DNA of 64,000 bases, from contig JAEYFP010000045.1 of the NCBI GenBank assembly GCA_023402845.1, forward strand, positions 194,784-258,783, written 5' to 3'. The notes beneath the pieces are model-generated. The model was given only the letters and a program-made list of their open reading frames with translations. It ran no database searches and was not told where the DNA came from. Made by a program: the position numbers and the translations under genes. The stretch's first letter is position 1, and every line of letters starts with the position of its first letter. Source of the stretch: Bacillota bacterium (lineage in GTDB: Bacteria; Bacillota; Clostridia; Lachnospirales; Lachnospiraceae). Of this stretch, positions 9,524 to 18,263 are shown piece after piece.

Positions 9524-11725
9524 ATGCAAACACAGACATTACCAATCGGCGGTATGACCTGCGCAGCCTGTGCGGCGCGTGTGCAGAAAGCGATATCAAA
9601 GCTGGATGGTACGGACAACGTGGTAGTAAACTTCGCTACCGAGAAAGCATCGTTTTCCTATGATCCCGACAAGCTGCGACTGGCAGCAGTCAAGGAAGCA
9701 GTTGTCAAGGCCGGCTATAAAATTCTCGACCCGATCAGCGCGGATGAGGACCGGGCACGCAGGGAAAAAGCAATCCGGGTGCTGCGGATAAAGTTCCTTA
9801 TATCCGCCGTATTTGCTCTGCCGCTTTTGTACATCGCAATGGTGCCGATGATCAAATTTATCCGCCTGCCGTTCCCGTGGGGGCTTGACCCAATGACATT
9901 TCCTCTGTTGTATGCGATCGTAGAAATTATTCTTGTTATTCCTTGTATCGCGGTGGGATACAAATTCTATACGGTGGGCTTCAAGGCTCTGTTTATGCGG
10001 AGTCCGAACATGGACAGTCTGATAGCCGTAGGAACAACGGCTGCAGTCATATACAGCGTGTGGAACACCGTCCAGATTGCCAACGGAAATTTCGGTGCGG
10101 TAGATCATTTGTATTTTGAGACAGCAGGTGTGATTATTACACTGATTCTGCTCGGCAAGTCGCTCGAAGCGAAAGCCAAGGGCCGCACAAGCGAGGCTAT
10201 CAAACGGCTGATGGGACTTCAGCCGAAAACAGCCATTGTGATCGGCGCAGACGGTTCGGAACGCGAGATCCTGATTGACGATGTGGAGATTAACGATATT
10301 CTGCTTGTCAAACCCGGTTCAAAAATTCCCGTAGACGGTGTAGTAGTCGAAGGACACAGCGCCGTCGATGAAAGTATGCTGACAGGCGAAAGTATTCCTG
10401 TGGACAAAAAAGAAGGCGATCAGCTCTACACCGCAACAATGAATGTAAACGGTGCACTGAAGTTCAGAGCCGAAAAGGTCGGCAGTGAAACCGCTCTCGC
10501 ACAGATCATCAAGCTGGTAGAGGATGCACAGGGCAGCAAAGCTCCGATTGCCGCTCTTGCCGACAAAGTATCGGGCATCTTTGTGCCGGTCGTAATTACA
10601 ATCGCTCTTATCGCAGGCGCTGCATGGTTCATTGCCACCCGCGACTTAGAACATTCACTGACAATATTTGTATCCATTCTTGTGATTGCCTGCCCTTGTG
10701 CTTTGGGGCTCGCCACGCCGACGGCAATTATGGTCGGCACCGGCAAAGGGGCGGAAAACGGTATTTTAATCAAGGATGGGGAGGCTCTTGAATCTGCCCA
10801 CAAGGTGGAAACCATCGTATTTGATAAAACCGGAACGATTACCGAGGGCAAACCGAAAGTCACCGATGTAATAGGCGGGGATACCGGCAGTGAGGAGCTG
10901 CTTTGCATTGCCGCAAGCGTAGAGAAGCTGTCCGAACATCCTCTCGGTCTTGCCGTAGTCGAAGCGGCAGGAAACATTTATGAAGCGGCAGCATTTCAGT
11001 CAGTTACCGGAATGGGTGTTCAGGCAATTGTAAAAGGCAAATTAGTTAAAGTCGGGCGGGCTGCTTACACCAATGCTGACAAGTCTGTCGGAGATAAGCT
11101 TGCTGAAGAAGGTAAAACCCCTCTGTTTGTATCAATTGATGATAAATATGCCGGAGTCATCGCCGTAGCCGATACGGTAAAACCGTCAAGCAGATCGGCG
11201 ATTGAGAAGCTGCACAAGCTCGGCATCACAGTCGCAATGATTACAGGCGATAACACAAAAACTGCCGCTGCCATCGCAAAACAGGTGGGCATTGATCAAG
11301 TCCTTGCGGAGGTTCTTCCGCAGGATAAAGCCGACGAAGTCAAAAAGCTCCAGACCGAAGGCAAGCGGGTAGCTATGGTCGGCGACGGGATAAACGATGC
11401 GCCTGCACTTGCTCAGGCAGACATTGGAATCGCAATCGGCAGCGGCACCGATGTTGCAATGGAGAGTGCGGACATCGTATTGATGCGCTCCGATCTGAAT
11501 GACGTACCGACGGCAATCAAACTCTCCAAGGCAACCATCCGCAATATTAAGCAAAATTTATTCTGGGCATTTGGATACAATGTAATCGGTATTCCAATTG
11601 CGGCAGGCTTGCTGTATATTTTCGGCGGTCCCCTGCTGAACCCCATATTTGCGGCAGCGGCGATGAGCCTCTCGAGCGTATCGGTACTGACAAACGCATT
11701 GAGACTAAAAACCTTTCAGGCATAG
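9524..11725 (+). CDS. copA: Copper-translocating P1B-type ATPase
   Basis: 733-aa membrane pump that exports Cu(I) at the cost of ATP. In order: one N-terminal heavy-metal domain with GMTCAAC, membrane helices, the actuator loop TGESIPV, the metal-site helix with CPC in IACPCALG, the phosphorylation site DKTGTIT, the SEHPLG nucleotide site and the hinge GDGINDAPAL. The start ATG at 9524 has AAGGAG 8 bases upstream, better than the in-frame GTG at 9515. It opens a four-gene plus-strand unit (ATPase, lipoprotein, CopZ, response regulator) whose codon use looks more GC-rich than the neighbours, which may point to a transferred island. Confidence 0.95.
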   Translation: MQTQTLPIGGMTCAACAARVQKAISKLDGTDNVVVNFATEKASFSYDPDKLRLAAVKEAVVKAGYKILDPISADEDRARREKAIRVLRIKFLISAVFALPLLYIAMVPMIKFIRLPFPWGLDPMTFPLLYAIVEIILVIPCIAVGYKFYTVGFKALFMRSPNMDSLIAVGTTAAVIYSVWNTVQIANGNFGAVDHLYFETAGVIITLILLGKSLEAKAKGRTSEAIKRLMGLQPKTAIVIGADGSEREILIDDVEINDILLVKPGSKIPVDGVVVEGHSAVDESMLTGESIPVDKKEGDQLYTATMNVNGALKFRAEKVGSETALAQIIKLVEDAQGSKAPIAALADKVSGIFVPVVITIALIAGAAWFIATRDLEHSLTIFVSILVIACPCALGLATPTAIMVGTGKGAENGILIKDGEALESAHKVETIVFDKTGTITEGKPKVTDVIGGDTGSEELLCIAASVEKLSEHPLGLAVVEAAGNIYEAAAFQSVTGMGVQAIVKGKLVKVGRAAYTNADKSVGDKLAEEGKTPLFVSIDDKYAGVIAVADTVKPSSRSAIEKLHKLGITVAMITGDNTKTAAAIAKQVGIDQVLAEVLPQDKADEVKKLQTEGKRVAMVGDGINDAPALAQADIGIAIGSGTDVAMESADIVLMRSDLNDVPTAIKLSKATIRNIKQNLFWAFGYNVIGIPIAAGLLYIFGGPLLNPIFAAAAMSLSSVSVLTNALRLKTFQA

Positions 11726-11739
11726 GAGGATAATCAATT

Positions 11740-12432
11740 ATGAAAAAAACACTCTTTACTGCAATCACGCTGTCACTCGCCTTTGTGCTTGCCGGCTGCG
11801 GACAGCTTGATGTCGTCGGCAAGGATTCCGTAAAGGCATTTGACGCTGTACTTACAACAATGGACGATAAAGTAACATCCGATGAAATGAACGGCGGCTG
11901 GTCTCTCGAAGCGCCGGACGGCACGGCACGGTTCATCTGGAGCAGGGACTACAGCAAAAGTCCGCTCCACGATGTAATGCTTGAATTCGATGCCAAGCCG
12001 TTCCTTGAGGCCGGGCTTGATACTGCCCTTCTCCCTGATACAATCACATATTATGAAGATAAGCTGATGGTCGGAACAAAACTCGGCAGCGACGAACTGA
12101 CGTATGACAAGGAAGCCACGCCGATTGCCTCCTATGAGCAAATTGTGAATAAATACAGGAAATCGGTCGGCTACCATACCTCTCTTGATCACTATAATGT
12201 GGATCTCGGAAACGGAAACATGTTCGAATGGGCAAAGGATATGTCGGCAAACACCAATGACAAAAGCACTCAGGATAAAGATATCGTGTTTGTGCTTGAT
12301 CCGGCTCCGTTTATCGAGGCAGGAGCAGACCCTGACAAAGTCGAAGGCTGGACATTTGCCAAGGTAACGGTAGATTTAAATGGCAAACCCACTGAGGTAG
12401 ACAAATTTTTGAAACCATTTGACCTTCGTTGA
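11740..12432 (+). CDS. Lipoprotein of unknown function in the copper operon
   Basis: 230-aa predicted lipoprotein: charged start, hydrophobic stretch and lipobox LAGC, so it is expected on the outer face of the membrane. The mature part has two similar segments, EFDAKPFLEAGLD and VLDPAPFIEAGAD, suggesting an internal duplication. No His/Met/Cys-rich metal motif is obvious. It lies 14 bp after copA with its own AGGAGG site, so it probably acts in extracytoplasmic copper handling, but this is inference from position alone; I do not recognise the family. Confidence 0.8.
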   Translation: MKKTLFTAITLSLAFVLAGCGQLDVVGKDSVKAFDAVLTTMDDKVTSDEMNGGWSLEAPDGTARFIWSRDYSKSPLHDVMLEFDAKPFLEAGLDTALLPDTITYYEDKLMVGTKLGSDELTYDKEATPIASYEQIVNKYRKSVGYHTSLDHYNVDLGNGNMFEWAKDMSANTNDKSTQDKDIVFVLDPAPFIEAGADPDKVEGWTFAKVTVDLNGKPTEVDKFLKPFDLR

Positions 12433-12466
12433 TTAGCAGTAGAAAAATATATAAAAAAGGAGTATG

Positions 12467-12679
12467 ATGACTATGATTAAATCAATAATCCCTGTGCAGG
12501 GTATGTCCTGTGAACACTGTGTAAAGTCTGTCACCAATGCCATCAAAGCGCTGCCCGGTATTGGCAGTGCCGACGTCAAGCTGAAGAAACAGACCGCCAC
12601 AGTGAAATTTGATGAGAGTAAAATCAGTCTTGAGAATATTAAGGAGGCAATTCGGGAAGCCGGTTATGAAGCTGAATAA
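12467..12679 (+). CDS. copZ: CopZ-like copper chaperone
   Basis: About 70-aa single heavy-metal-associated domain with the Cu(I) site MSCEHC and the C-terminal AIREAGYE of the ferredoxin-like fold. It would shuttle Cu(I) to CopA. Three in-frame ATGs lie close together (12464, 12467, 12473); AAAAGGAG ends at 12462, so 12467 or 12473 is favoured. The 3' end overlaps the next gene by 14 bases. Confidence 0.9.
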   Translation: MTMIKSIIPVQGMSCEHCVKSVTNAIKALPGIGSADVKLKKQTATVKFDESKISLENIKEAIREAGYEAE

Positions 12680-13289
12680 AACAGTGCTCGTCGTAGATGA
12701 CGAACAAAACATTATAGAGCCTGTCAAGGCATATCTAGAAAAGCAGGGATACTCTGTCCTGACCGCCGTTTGCGGTCAGGATGCCTTGGCGTTAGCAGGA
12801 CGCGGAGGCATAGACATTATGCTGCTTGATTTAATGCTGCCGGATATCTCCGGCGAGGACATCTGCCGCAAAATTCGTGAAACATCACGCCTGCCCATTA
12901 TTATGCTCACCGCCAAGGCAGCCGAAAGCAGTCAGCTTGAGGGACTTAAAATCGGTGCGGATGATTATATGACAAAACCATTCAGCCTAAAGCTGCTTGC
13001 AGCGAGAATCGAGGCTGTGCTTCGCCGTCTGCCCGAAAGTGAACCTCCGGAGCTGTTCGCGGACAAACAACTGACTTCCACCGAACGTAAAATCGTAAAT
13101 GCTCTCTCACGTCGTCCCAGCCGGATCTTTACCCGAAACGAACTCATCAGCGTAGCATTTGACGATGAGTTTGACGGATATGACCGTGTAATTGATACAC
13201 ATGTCAAAAATCTGCGCAAGAAAATCGGCGTAGATTTTATCAGAACTGTCCACGGCTTGGGCTATAAATGGGGCGGCGGCACGGAATAA
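12666..13289 (+). CDS. OmpR-like response regulator, orphan, in the copper operon
   Basis: 207-aa two-domain regulator. The receiver shows the acidic pair in VVDDEQN, the phosphorylation Asp in LLDLMLP, the Thr in MLTAKA and the Lys in DYMTKPF. The C-terminal winged helix carries LTSTERKIVNAL and DTHVKNLRKKIG...GLGYKWG. The link between them is short: the beta-platform usually in front of the LT-TE helix is largely missing. The ATG at 12666 lies inside copZ, indicating translational coupling. No sensor kinase follows; the next gene converges 20 bp away. Probably controls copper genes, by inference. Confidence 0.85.
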   Translation: MKLNKTVLVVDDEQNIIEPVKAYLEKQGYSVLTAVCGQDALALAGRGGIDIMLLDLMLPDISGEDICRKIRETSRLPIIMLTAKAAESSQLEGLKIGADDYMTKPFSLKLLAARIEAVLRRLPESEPPELFADKQLTSTERKIVNALSRRPSRIFTRNELISVAFDDEFDGYDRVIDTHVKNLRKKIGVDFIRTVHGLGYKWGGGTE

Positions 13290-13309
13290 ACTGAGGACGT
13301 TTAAATTAA

Positions 13310-14119
13310 TTACTTTTCTTTCACGGGAAAGCACAATTCTGTAATAAAGGCGCTCTCCTCTGCACAATTGCCCGGAGATTTATGATAAATTGTAAATACC
13401 CGGCCACTAATCTCGAGCTTATTATTTTCAAGCCACCCGGCAACTGCCGTATTAATTTCATAGATTTGCGAATAGTTGCCGCCAAATACAATGGATGCCA
13501 CTTCGCATTCCTCTGTTTGAAATACCTTGAGCGGTTCTGCTGCCTTATATTCTCGGTCAAGCGGGAATCGCACCTCTATTTGCATTCTTCCTGTTTTTTC
13601 ATCGGTCCCCTTGTAAATAGCAATCGCCGCTGCTTCCTGCAAAACTGTAATATGATTTTTTTTACAAGCTGCATTTAGCTTTTCCCACATAATTCCTTCC
13701 TGCGGATAGGTGTCAATCTGACCGGACAAGCTTGCCACCCACATCGAACGCATTTGCTTACGCACTATTTTAAGCGTGTAGTCCTCTGCATTCTCCTTAG
13801 CATTCAGAACCGCTTTAATCTGGCCTATTTGCTTTTTAGTCCTTTCCAGCTCCATATATTTACTCTTCAATTTTTCCCGCAGAAAATCATTGACGTCAGT
13901 TTGCCGGCGCATCATTATTTTCTTAATTTCATCGAGCCCGAAGCCCATATTTTTTAATGCGATGAGTTGATTGGCCTGTACGAGCTGTTTTTTATCATAG
14001 TACCGGTAGCCGCTTGACTGATCAATGTGATCCGGTATCAGAAGCCCGATCTTATCATAATTTCTAAGCATATGGATACTGATTGATGACAATTCCGCAA
14101 ATTCACCTATTCTGAGCAC
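13310..14119 (-). CDS. MerR-family regulator with effector-binding domain
   Basis: 269-aa regulator: N-terminal MerR winged helix (IGEFAELSSISIHMLRNYDKIGLL, YRYYDKKQL), a coiled-coil helix (about 75-110) and a C-terminal GyrI/BmrR-like domain that would bind a small hydrophobic effector. The start is a GTG at 14119 with GGGAG 7 bases upstream. It is the last gene of a minus-strand run acetyltransferase, PhzF, exporter, MerR and may sense the exporter's substrates, in the way BmrR regulates Bmr. Confidence 0.85.
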   Translation of the reverse strand: MLRIGEFAELSSISIHMLRNYDKIGLLIPDHIDQSSGYRYYDKKQLVQANQLIALKNMGFGLDEIKKIMMRRQTDVNDFLREKLKSKYMELERTKKQIGQIKAVLNAKENAEDYTLKIVRKQMRSMWVASLSGQIDTYPQEGIMWEKLNAACKKNHITVLQEAAAIAIYKGTDEKTGRMQIEVRFPLDREYKAAEPLKVFQTEECEVASIVFGGNYSQIYEINTAVAGWLENNKLEISGRVFTIYHKSPGNCAEESAFITELCFPVKEK

Positions 14120-14148
14120 CTACATTCTCCCTTTTTCAAATCACCTTA

Positions 14149-15078
14149 TTATTTTATCTTTTCTGTCTGATTAGAAGCTGAAAGCAGACTGTTTAGAACC
14201 ATTCCGAAAAGAATTAGAAGAATACCGATTGCTCCCAGCCGATCCGGCAGCGCATCTCCAAGAAACAGAATGCCTCCCAGCAATGTAAACAAAACTTCAC
14301 CCGCCTGTGTGGACTCTGCAACCGCAAGCTGTCTTTGGTCTGCTTTTACTAAATCCGTAGCCTTGAAAAACAGCAGTGTCGCAGCCACACCGGAAAATAT
14401 TGCGACGAGAAACGACTGTAATATTTGATTTCCGGAAGGAACGCCTGCCTTTGCCAGTCCCAAAAAAGAAAGAAGCATCCAAAAAGGAAGACTGCATAAT
14501 GTCATGCCATAAGTTCGTTCAAGCGTAGATACCTGATCCGTGCTGATCTCCATAATCTTTCGATTTCCCAAAGGATAGGAGATTGCTCCGATCAGTATCG
14601 GAAACAGCGTCACCAGAACCGGGCGGAGATCCATTCCTATTGTATGAGATATTTGCAGAAAAAAAACACCCGCCAAAATAATACCTGCAGCAAATAGATT
14701 TTTTATTGATATCCGTTTGTGAAACAACGGAGACAGCAGCACTCCCATTACAATTGTCAGCTGCCAGGATGCTGCAATCAGCCATGATTCCCCATAATTA
14801 CTCGCATAGGAAAGCGGCGCGTAAAAAAGACCAAACCCAACTGTGCTCCAAATCAGCCATTGCAAAAGGTCTTTTTTCATTACGTGATGAATGTGCTGAA
14901 ACCCATACTTTTTTCCTACTATCAAAGCTAAAATCGGAAACGTAAACAGATAACGGAGACTTGCGCTCCAAATCCAGTTTCCTCCCGACAAATGCATACT
15001 CCGGTTTAGTATAAAGGTGAAAGCAAAAAAGAATGAGGCGGCAATGCCTAAAATAATTGATTTTTTCATAATGCTCAC
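14149..15078 (-). CDS. Drug/metabolite-type exporter (EmrE-like multidrug transporter family)
   Basis: 309-aa integral membrane protein with about ten hydrophobic helices, arranged as two similar halves as in the DMT superfamily; the sequence resembles the putative multidrug resistance efflux group in Firmicutes. The substrate is unknown. The likely start is the GTG at 15078, since AAGGAG is 6 bases upstream; the ATG nine bases later is too far from it. A MerR regulator with a drug-type effector domain lies 29 bp downstream. Confidence 0.75.
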   Translation of the reverse strand: MSIMKKSIILGIAASFFFAFTFILNRSMHLSGGNWIWSASLRYLFTFPILALIVGKKYGFQHIHHVMKKDLLQWLIWSTVGFGLFYAPLSYASNYGESWLIAASWQLTIVMGVLLSPLFHKRISIKNLFAAGIILAGVFFLQISHTIGMDLRPVLVTLFPILIGAISYPLGNRKIMEISTDQVSTLERTYGMTLCSLPFWMLLSFLGLAKAGVPSGNQILQSFLVAIFSGVAATLLFFKATDLVKADQRQLAVAESTQAGEVLFTLLGGILFLGDALPDRLGAIGILLILFGMVLNSLLSASNQTEKIK

Positions 15079-15114
15079 TGATGGCTCCTTATGTAATTTT
15101 TACCACTTCTATTT

Positions 15115-15984
15115 TCATTGATTTTTTCGACATAAAGCTAAGTTCCTTGCACTTCCTCCAACCTTTACTCCGGTAATTTCCTCTTTTTCAATCATTAATA
15201 CAACACGTATTTCAGATAACCTCCCCATGGCAGAGCCCTGTTCCATAATCATCTCTGAAGCCTGCATTTTATCAACCTTGCCGTAACGATATAAATAGCA
15301 TCCAAGTGCGCCGCTGGAAGTTCCGGTAGCCGCTTCCTCATCAATATCATACAACGGAGCAAAATTCCTGCAGCTGGCAGTTGCCCCCTGCAAAGTCTCC
15401 GGAGTAAAAACATGATATCCAACCGCATTGTATTTTTGACTGATTTTTTTAACTTTTTCAAAATCAGGTCTGATTGCATTTAAAATAGCAGTATTCTTAA
15501 CCGGGATAAGAATATCACGTAATCCGGTCGATACCACCTGAGCCGGTAAATTTTCTGACATATCCTCTATTCTTATATGCAATGAATCGCTCAGTTCTTG
15601 TTTCTGTATCATATCAGAAAATATCGGAGTTTTCTGGTCCATCATAACAGAATGATCTTCATAAACCTCAATCCCCAATACCCCTGCTTTTGTTTCCTGT
15701 GTGTATATCCCCGGTTTCATGGCTCCAAGGCTTGCCATTGCATAGAAAGCACCAATCGTAGCATGACCGCACAAATCAACCTCGGCATTGGGCGTAAAGA
15801 ATCTCAGCTTATAATCTGCTTTCTTAGATTTCATTACGAAGGCGGTCTCGCTAAGTCCCAATTCGGCGGCAATCCTTCTCATTTCCTTCTCTGATAAAGA
15901 GTCCGCGTTCAAAACAACTCCTGCCGGGTTCCCGCCTTCCTCTATTTTTGCAAATGAATTTACCTGATAAATATTTATTTTCAT
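15115..15984 (-). CDS. PhzF-family isomerase/epimerase-like protein
   Basis: 289-aa protein of the PhzF/diaminopimelate epimerase-like fold. The N-terminal NSFAKIEEGGNPAGVVL and LSETAFV (catalytic Glu region), then DLCGHATIGA and the second-half ATGTSSGALGCYLYRYG are the family blocks. The substrate of most members, including this one, is unknown. The start was set at the ATG 15984, which removes a 16-residue extension that overlaps the upstream gene. Confidence 0.85.
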   Translation of the reverse strand: MKINIYQVNSFAKIEEGGNPAGVVLNADSLSEKEMRRIAAELGLSETAFVMKSKKADYKLRFFTPNAEVDLCGHATIGAFYAMASLGAMKPGIYTQETKAGVLGIEVYEDHSVMMDQKTPIFSDMIQKQELSDSLHIRIEDMSENLPAQVVSTGLRDILIPVKNTAILNAIRPDFEKVKKISQKYNAVGYHVFTPETLQGATASCRNFAPLYDIDEEAATGTSSGALGCYLYRYGKVDKMQASEMIMEQGSAMGRLSEIRVVLMIEKEEITGVKVGGSARNLALCRKNQ

Positions 15985-16012
15985 TTGTTTCAATCCCGCT
16001 TCCTTTTCACTT

Positions 16013-16477
16013 CTATTTTTCATAATGAGCAATCGTCATATCAGCCTGCAGTGTTTCTTCTTTCCCGGTAGCTTGATACCCCATTTTTTCATAAAGATAA
16101 CATAGTTTCTTTTCCTGCTTTATTGTGTCAAGTTCCCATCCCTTTGCTTGGGGATATAAGCTTTCAACAGCTTTTATTGTATCCTGCGCATAGCCCTTCC
16201 CTTGAAATTCAGGCAGAATAAACAGAGGAGAGATTCTGCATAGATTACCCTTAAGCCTGACTATTCGAATAACTCCTATATTCCTGTCATTTAATTTAAT
16301 AAAATAATAGTCCGTGAAATCCTGATTCATTCTGTAATTAATCTTTTGAACTGTTTCGGCACCCGGATTTGTTGCATCATCTTTATACTTTTCAAGCAGC
16401 TCTGAAAATGCGCAAATCTGTATCCTATAGATTTCTTCACAGTCCTCTGGCCGGGCTTTCAATAATGTTATCTTCAT
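16013..16477 (-). CDS. GNAT-family N-acetyltransferase
   Basis: 154-aa acetyltransferase with the acetyl-CoA binding signature FILPEFQGKGYAQDTIKAVE and a C-terminal YEKMGYQATGKEE strand-loop. The target is unknown. It is 22 bp after modC on the same strand and 28 bp before the PhzF gene, so it may be read from the mod promoter. Confidence 0.88.
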   Translation of the reverse strand: MKITLLKARPEDCEEIYRIQICAFSELLEKYKDDATNPGAETVQKINYRMNQDFTDYYFIKLNDRNIGVIRIVRLKGNLCRISPLFILPEFQGKGYAQDTIKAVESLYPQAKGWELDTIKQEKKLCYLYEKMGYQATGKEETLQADMTIAHYEK

Positions 16478-16499
16478 TTTCTCACCTTTTCATATAAAT

Positions 16500-17552
16500 T
16501 CAGGAAGGCAACATATCCCTTTTCAACATGAAAATATCTTTATAAAAAATTGCCAGGACCTTTGGCTGCGCCGCCATAGCTTCATATCTATCCTTAAGGA
16601 TCTCCCAGCAAATCTTAGCTTCTCCATCCTCAACACGCACCATGAGAATCATACTGAATACCCCCTCGGTTACGCTTGTAATTTCATACCTCAAAAACAG
16701 CGCTTCCTCCGGAGCCTTTACTTCATAGGCGGGAACAATCCGTTTAGCACGGATTCCGATATAAGCAATTTCCTCAGTTGAAAAAGCACCCGGAAATCGT
16801 ATCCCATATTCCGGCGCAACAACAGTTCCTTCTTGAAACTGCACCGGAATTATATTTTTGCAGCCTGTCAAAAGCGCATCCGCACAGGTATGCGGATTTT
16901 GATATAATTCCTGCTTACTTCTGATTTCTCCGCTTTTTCCATTATTTATGACGATTACCCTATCACTGATCCGATATATCTCATCCCTGTCATGGGAAAC
17001 TAACAATACCGTTCTTCCTGTTTTATTGATAACCGACACCACCTCCTGCTCCATTTTCCACCTCAGGTAAGAGTCCAGAGCGGAAAAAGGTTCATCGAGC
17101 ATAATAATTTCGGGCTCAGAGGCAATCATTCTGGCAAGTGCGCACCTTTGCTTCTGACCTCCTGAGAGCTGTGACGGATAATGTCCTTCCATTCCCTTCA
17201 AATGAAGCGCTTCTATAATGCCGGCTGTTTTTTCTTTTTCCCCCTTAGGCACGACCGAATAAATATTTTTATATACTGTCATATTAGGGAAAAGCGCAAA
17301 ATCCTGAAAAAGGTAGCCTGCATATCTTTTTTGCGGTGCAAGATTAATCCCTCTTTCAGAATCAAAAACCGTTCTGCCGTTTATAATAATGGTTCCCTTG
17401 TCTGGCTTTTCAATGCCGGCGATACAGCGGAGCGTCATACTTTTTCCTGACCCGGAGGCCCCCAGGAGCGCGACGGTTTCATTCCCTGCTTCAAATTCCA
17501 CATTCAGCTTGAATCGTCCGGCTCTCTTCTGGATTTTGCAAAACAGAGACAT
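16500..17552 (-). CDS. modC: Molybdate ABC transporter ATPase
   Basis: 350-aa ATPase with Walker A GASGSGKS, signature LSGGQKQR, Walker B IIMLDEP and the H-loop SHD. After residue 230 comes a TOBE/MOP-like region that could bind oxyanion. Start at the ATG 17552 with AAAGGAGA; the longer frame to 17588 overlaps modB. It powers the ModB channel. Confidence 0.9.
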   Translation of the reverse strand: MSLFCKIQKRAGRFKLNVEFEAGNETVALLGASGSGKSMTLRCIAGIEKPDKGTIIINGRTVFDSERGINLAPQKRYAGYLFQDFALFPNMTVYKNIYSVVPKGEKEKTAGIIEALHLKGMEGHYPSQLSGGQKQRCALARMIASEPEIIMLDEPFSALDSYLRWKMEQEVVSVINKTGRTVLLVSHDRDEIYRISDRVIVINNGKSGEIRSKQELYQNPHTCADALLTGCKNIIPVQFQEGTVVAPEYGIRFPGAFSTEEIAYIGIRAKRIVPAYEVKAPEEALFLRYEITSVTEGVFSMILMVRVEDGEAKICWEILKDRYEAMAAQPKVLAIFYKDIFMLKRDMLPS

Positions 17553-17553
17553 A

Positions 17554-18225
17554 TCAGCTCTCCTTTCCAAAAGAAATTCTCTTTTCAAAGATATTTACAC
17601 TGAGCATGACACCCAATGATATCATAATATTAACCAGCACCCATTGCAATGCTTTTTCATCTTGATTTGTTTTCCAGAAATAGGCCACCGTCGTTGATAT
17701 GGTAGCCGTTCTGTTTACAATATATCCGGCCACCATGCTGGTTGCCCCATATTCTCCGAGCCCTCTTGCAAATGCCAGAATAATTCCTGCGCTGATGCCG
17801 GCCTTGCAGTTGGGAAGAAGGACCTTCCAAAACAGATAGGTCTCCGAAAGACAAAGCGTTCTTCCTGCCGCAATCACATTTTTATCAAAGGCCTCAAAAG
17901 AGCTTCTGGCCGTCCGGTACATTAGAGGAAATGAAACAACGGCTACTGCTATGACTGCCGCATACCATTTCATCGTAAGAGCTGTCTGAAAGTATTTTTC
18001 CATCAGCATACCAAGCGTACTTTTCGGAGATATCAGTTTTAAAATCAGAAACCCGATAACAGTAGGCGGCAGCACCAATGGAATCGTCAGTATTGTATCA
18101 ATCATCCCTTTCAGCATTCCCGGAAGCCTGGCTACATAATGAGCAAGAAAAATTCCAAGGAAGAATATAATAACCGATGCCAGAAAAGAAATTCTTAATG
18201 AATTATACAACGGAAACCAATCCAT
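17554..18225 (-). CDS. modB: Molybdate ABC transporter permease
   Basis: 223-aa membrane protein with five to six hydrophobic helices and the cytoplasmic EAA-type loop around AAGRTLCLSETYLFWKVLLP, ending in LPNCKAGISAGIILAFARGLGEYGA, typical of ModB. It carries molybdate inward from the binding protein. AGGAGG precedes the ATG. modC begins 1 bp after its stop codon. Confidence 0.92.
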   Translation of the reverse strand: MDWFPLYNSLRISFLASVIIFFLGIFLAHYVARLPGMLKGMIDTILTIPLVLPPTVIGFLILKLISPKSTLGMLMEKYFQTALTMKWYAAVIAVAVVSFPLMYRTARSSFEAFDKNVIAAGRTLCLSETYLFWKVLLPNCKAGISAGIILAFARGLGEYGATSMVAGYIVNRTATISTTVAYFWKTNQDEKALQWVLVNIMISLGVMLSVNIFEKRISFGKES

Positions 18226-18263
18226 GCTGCCTCCTATCTATTAACTGTGTACTTGATATATAC

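Noticed and set aside
9596..10108. Long minus-strand frames opposite copA and its neighbours.
   Set aside because: They lie wholly antisense to well-supported genes, lack ribosome sites and show no family features.
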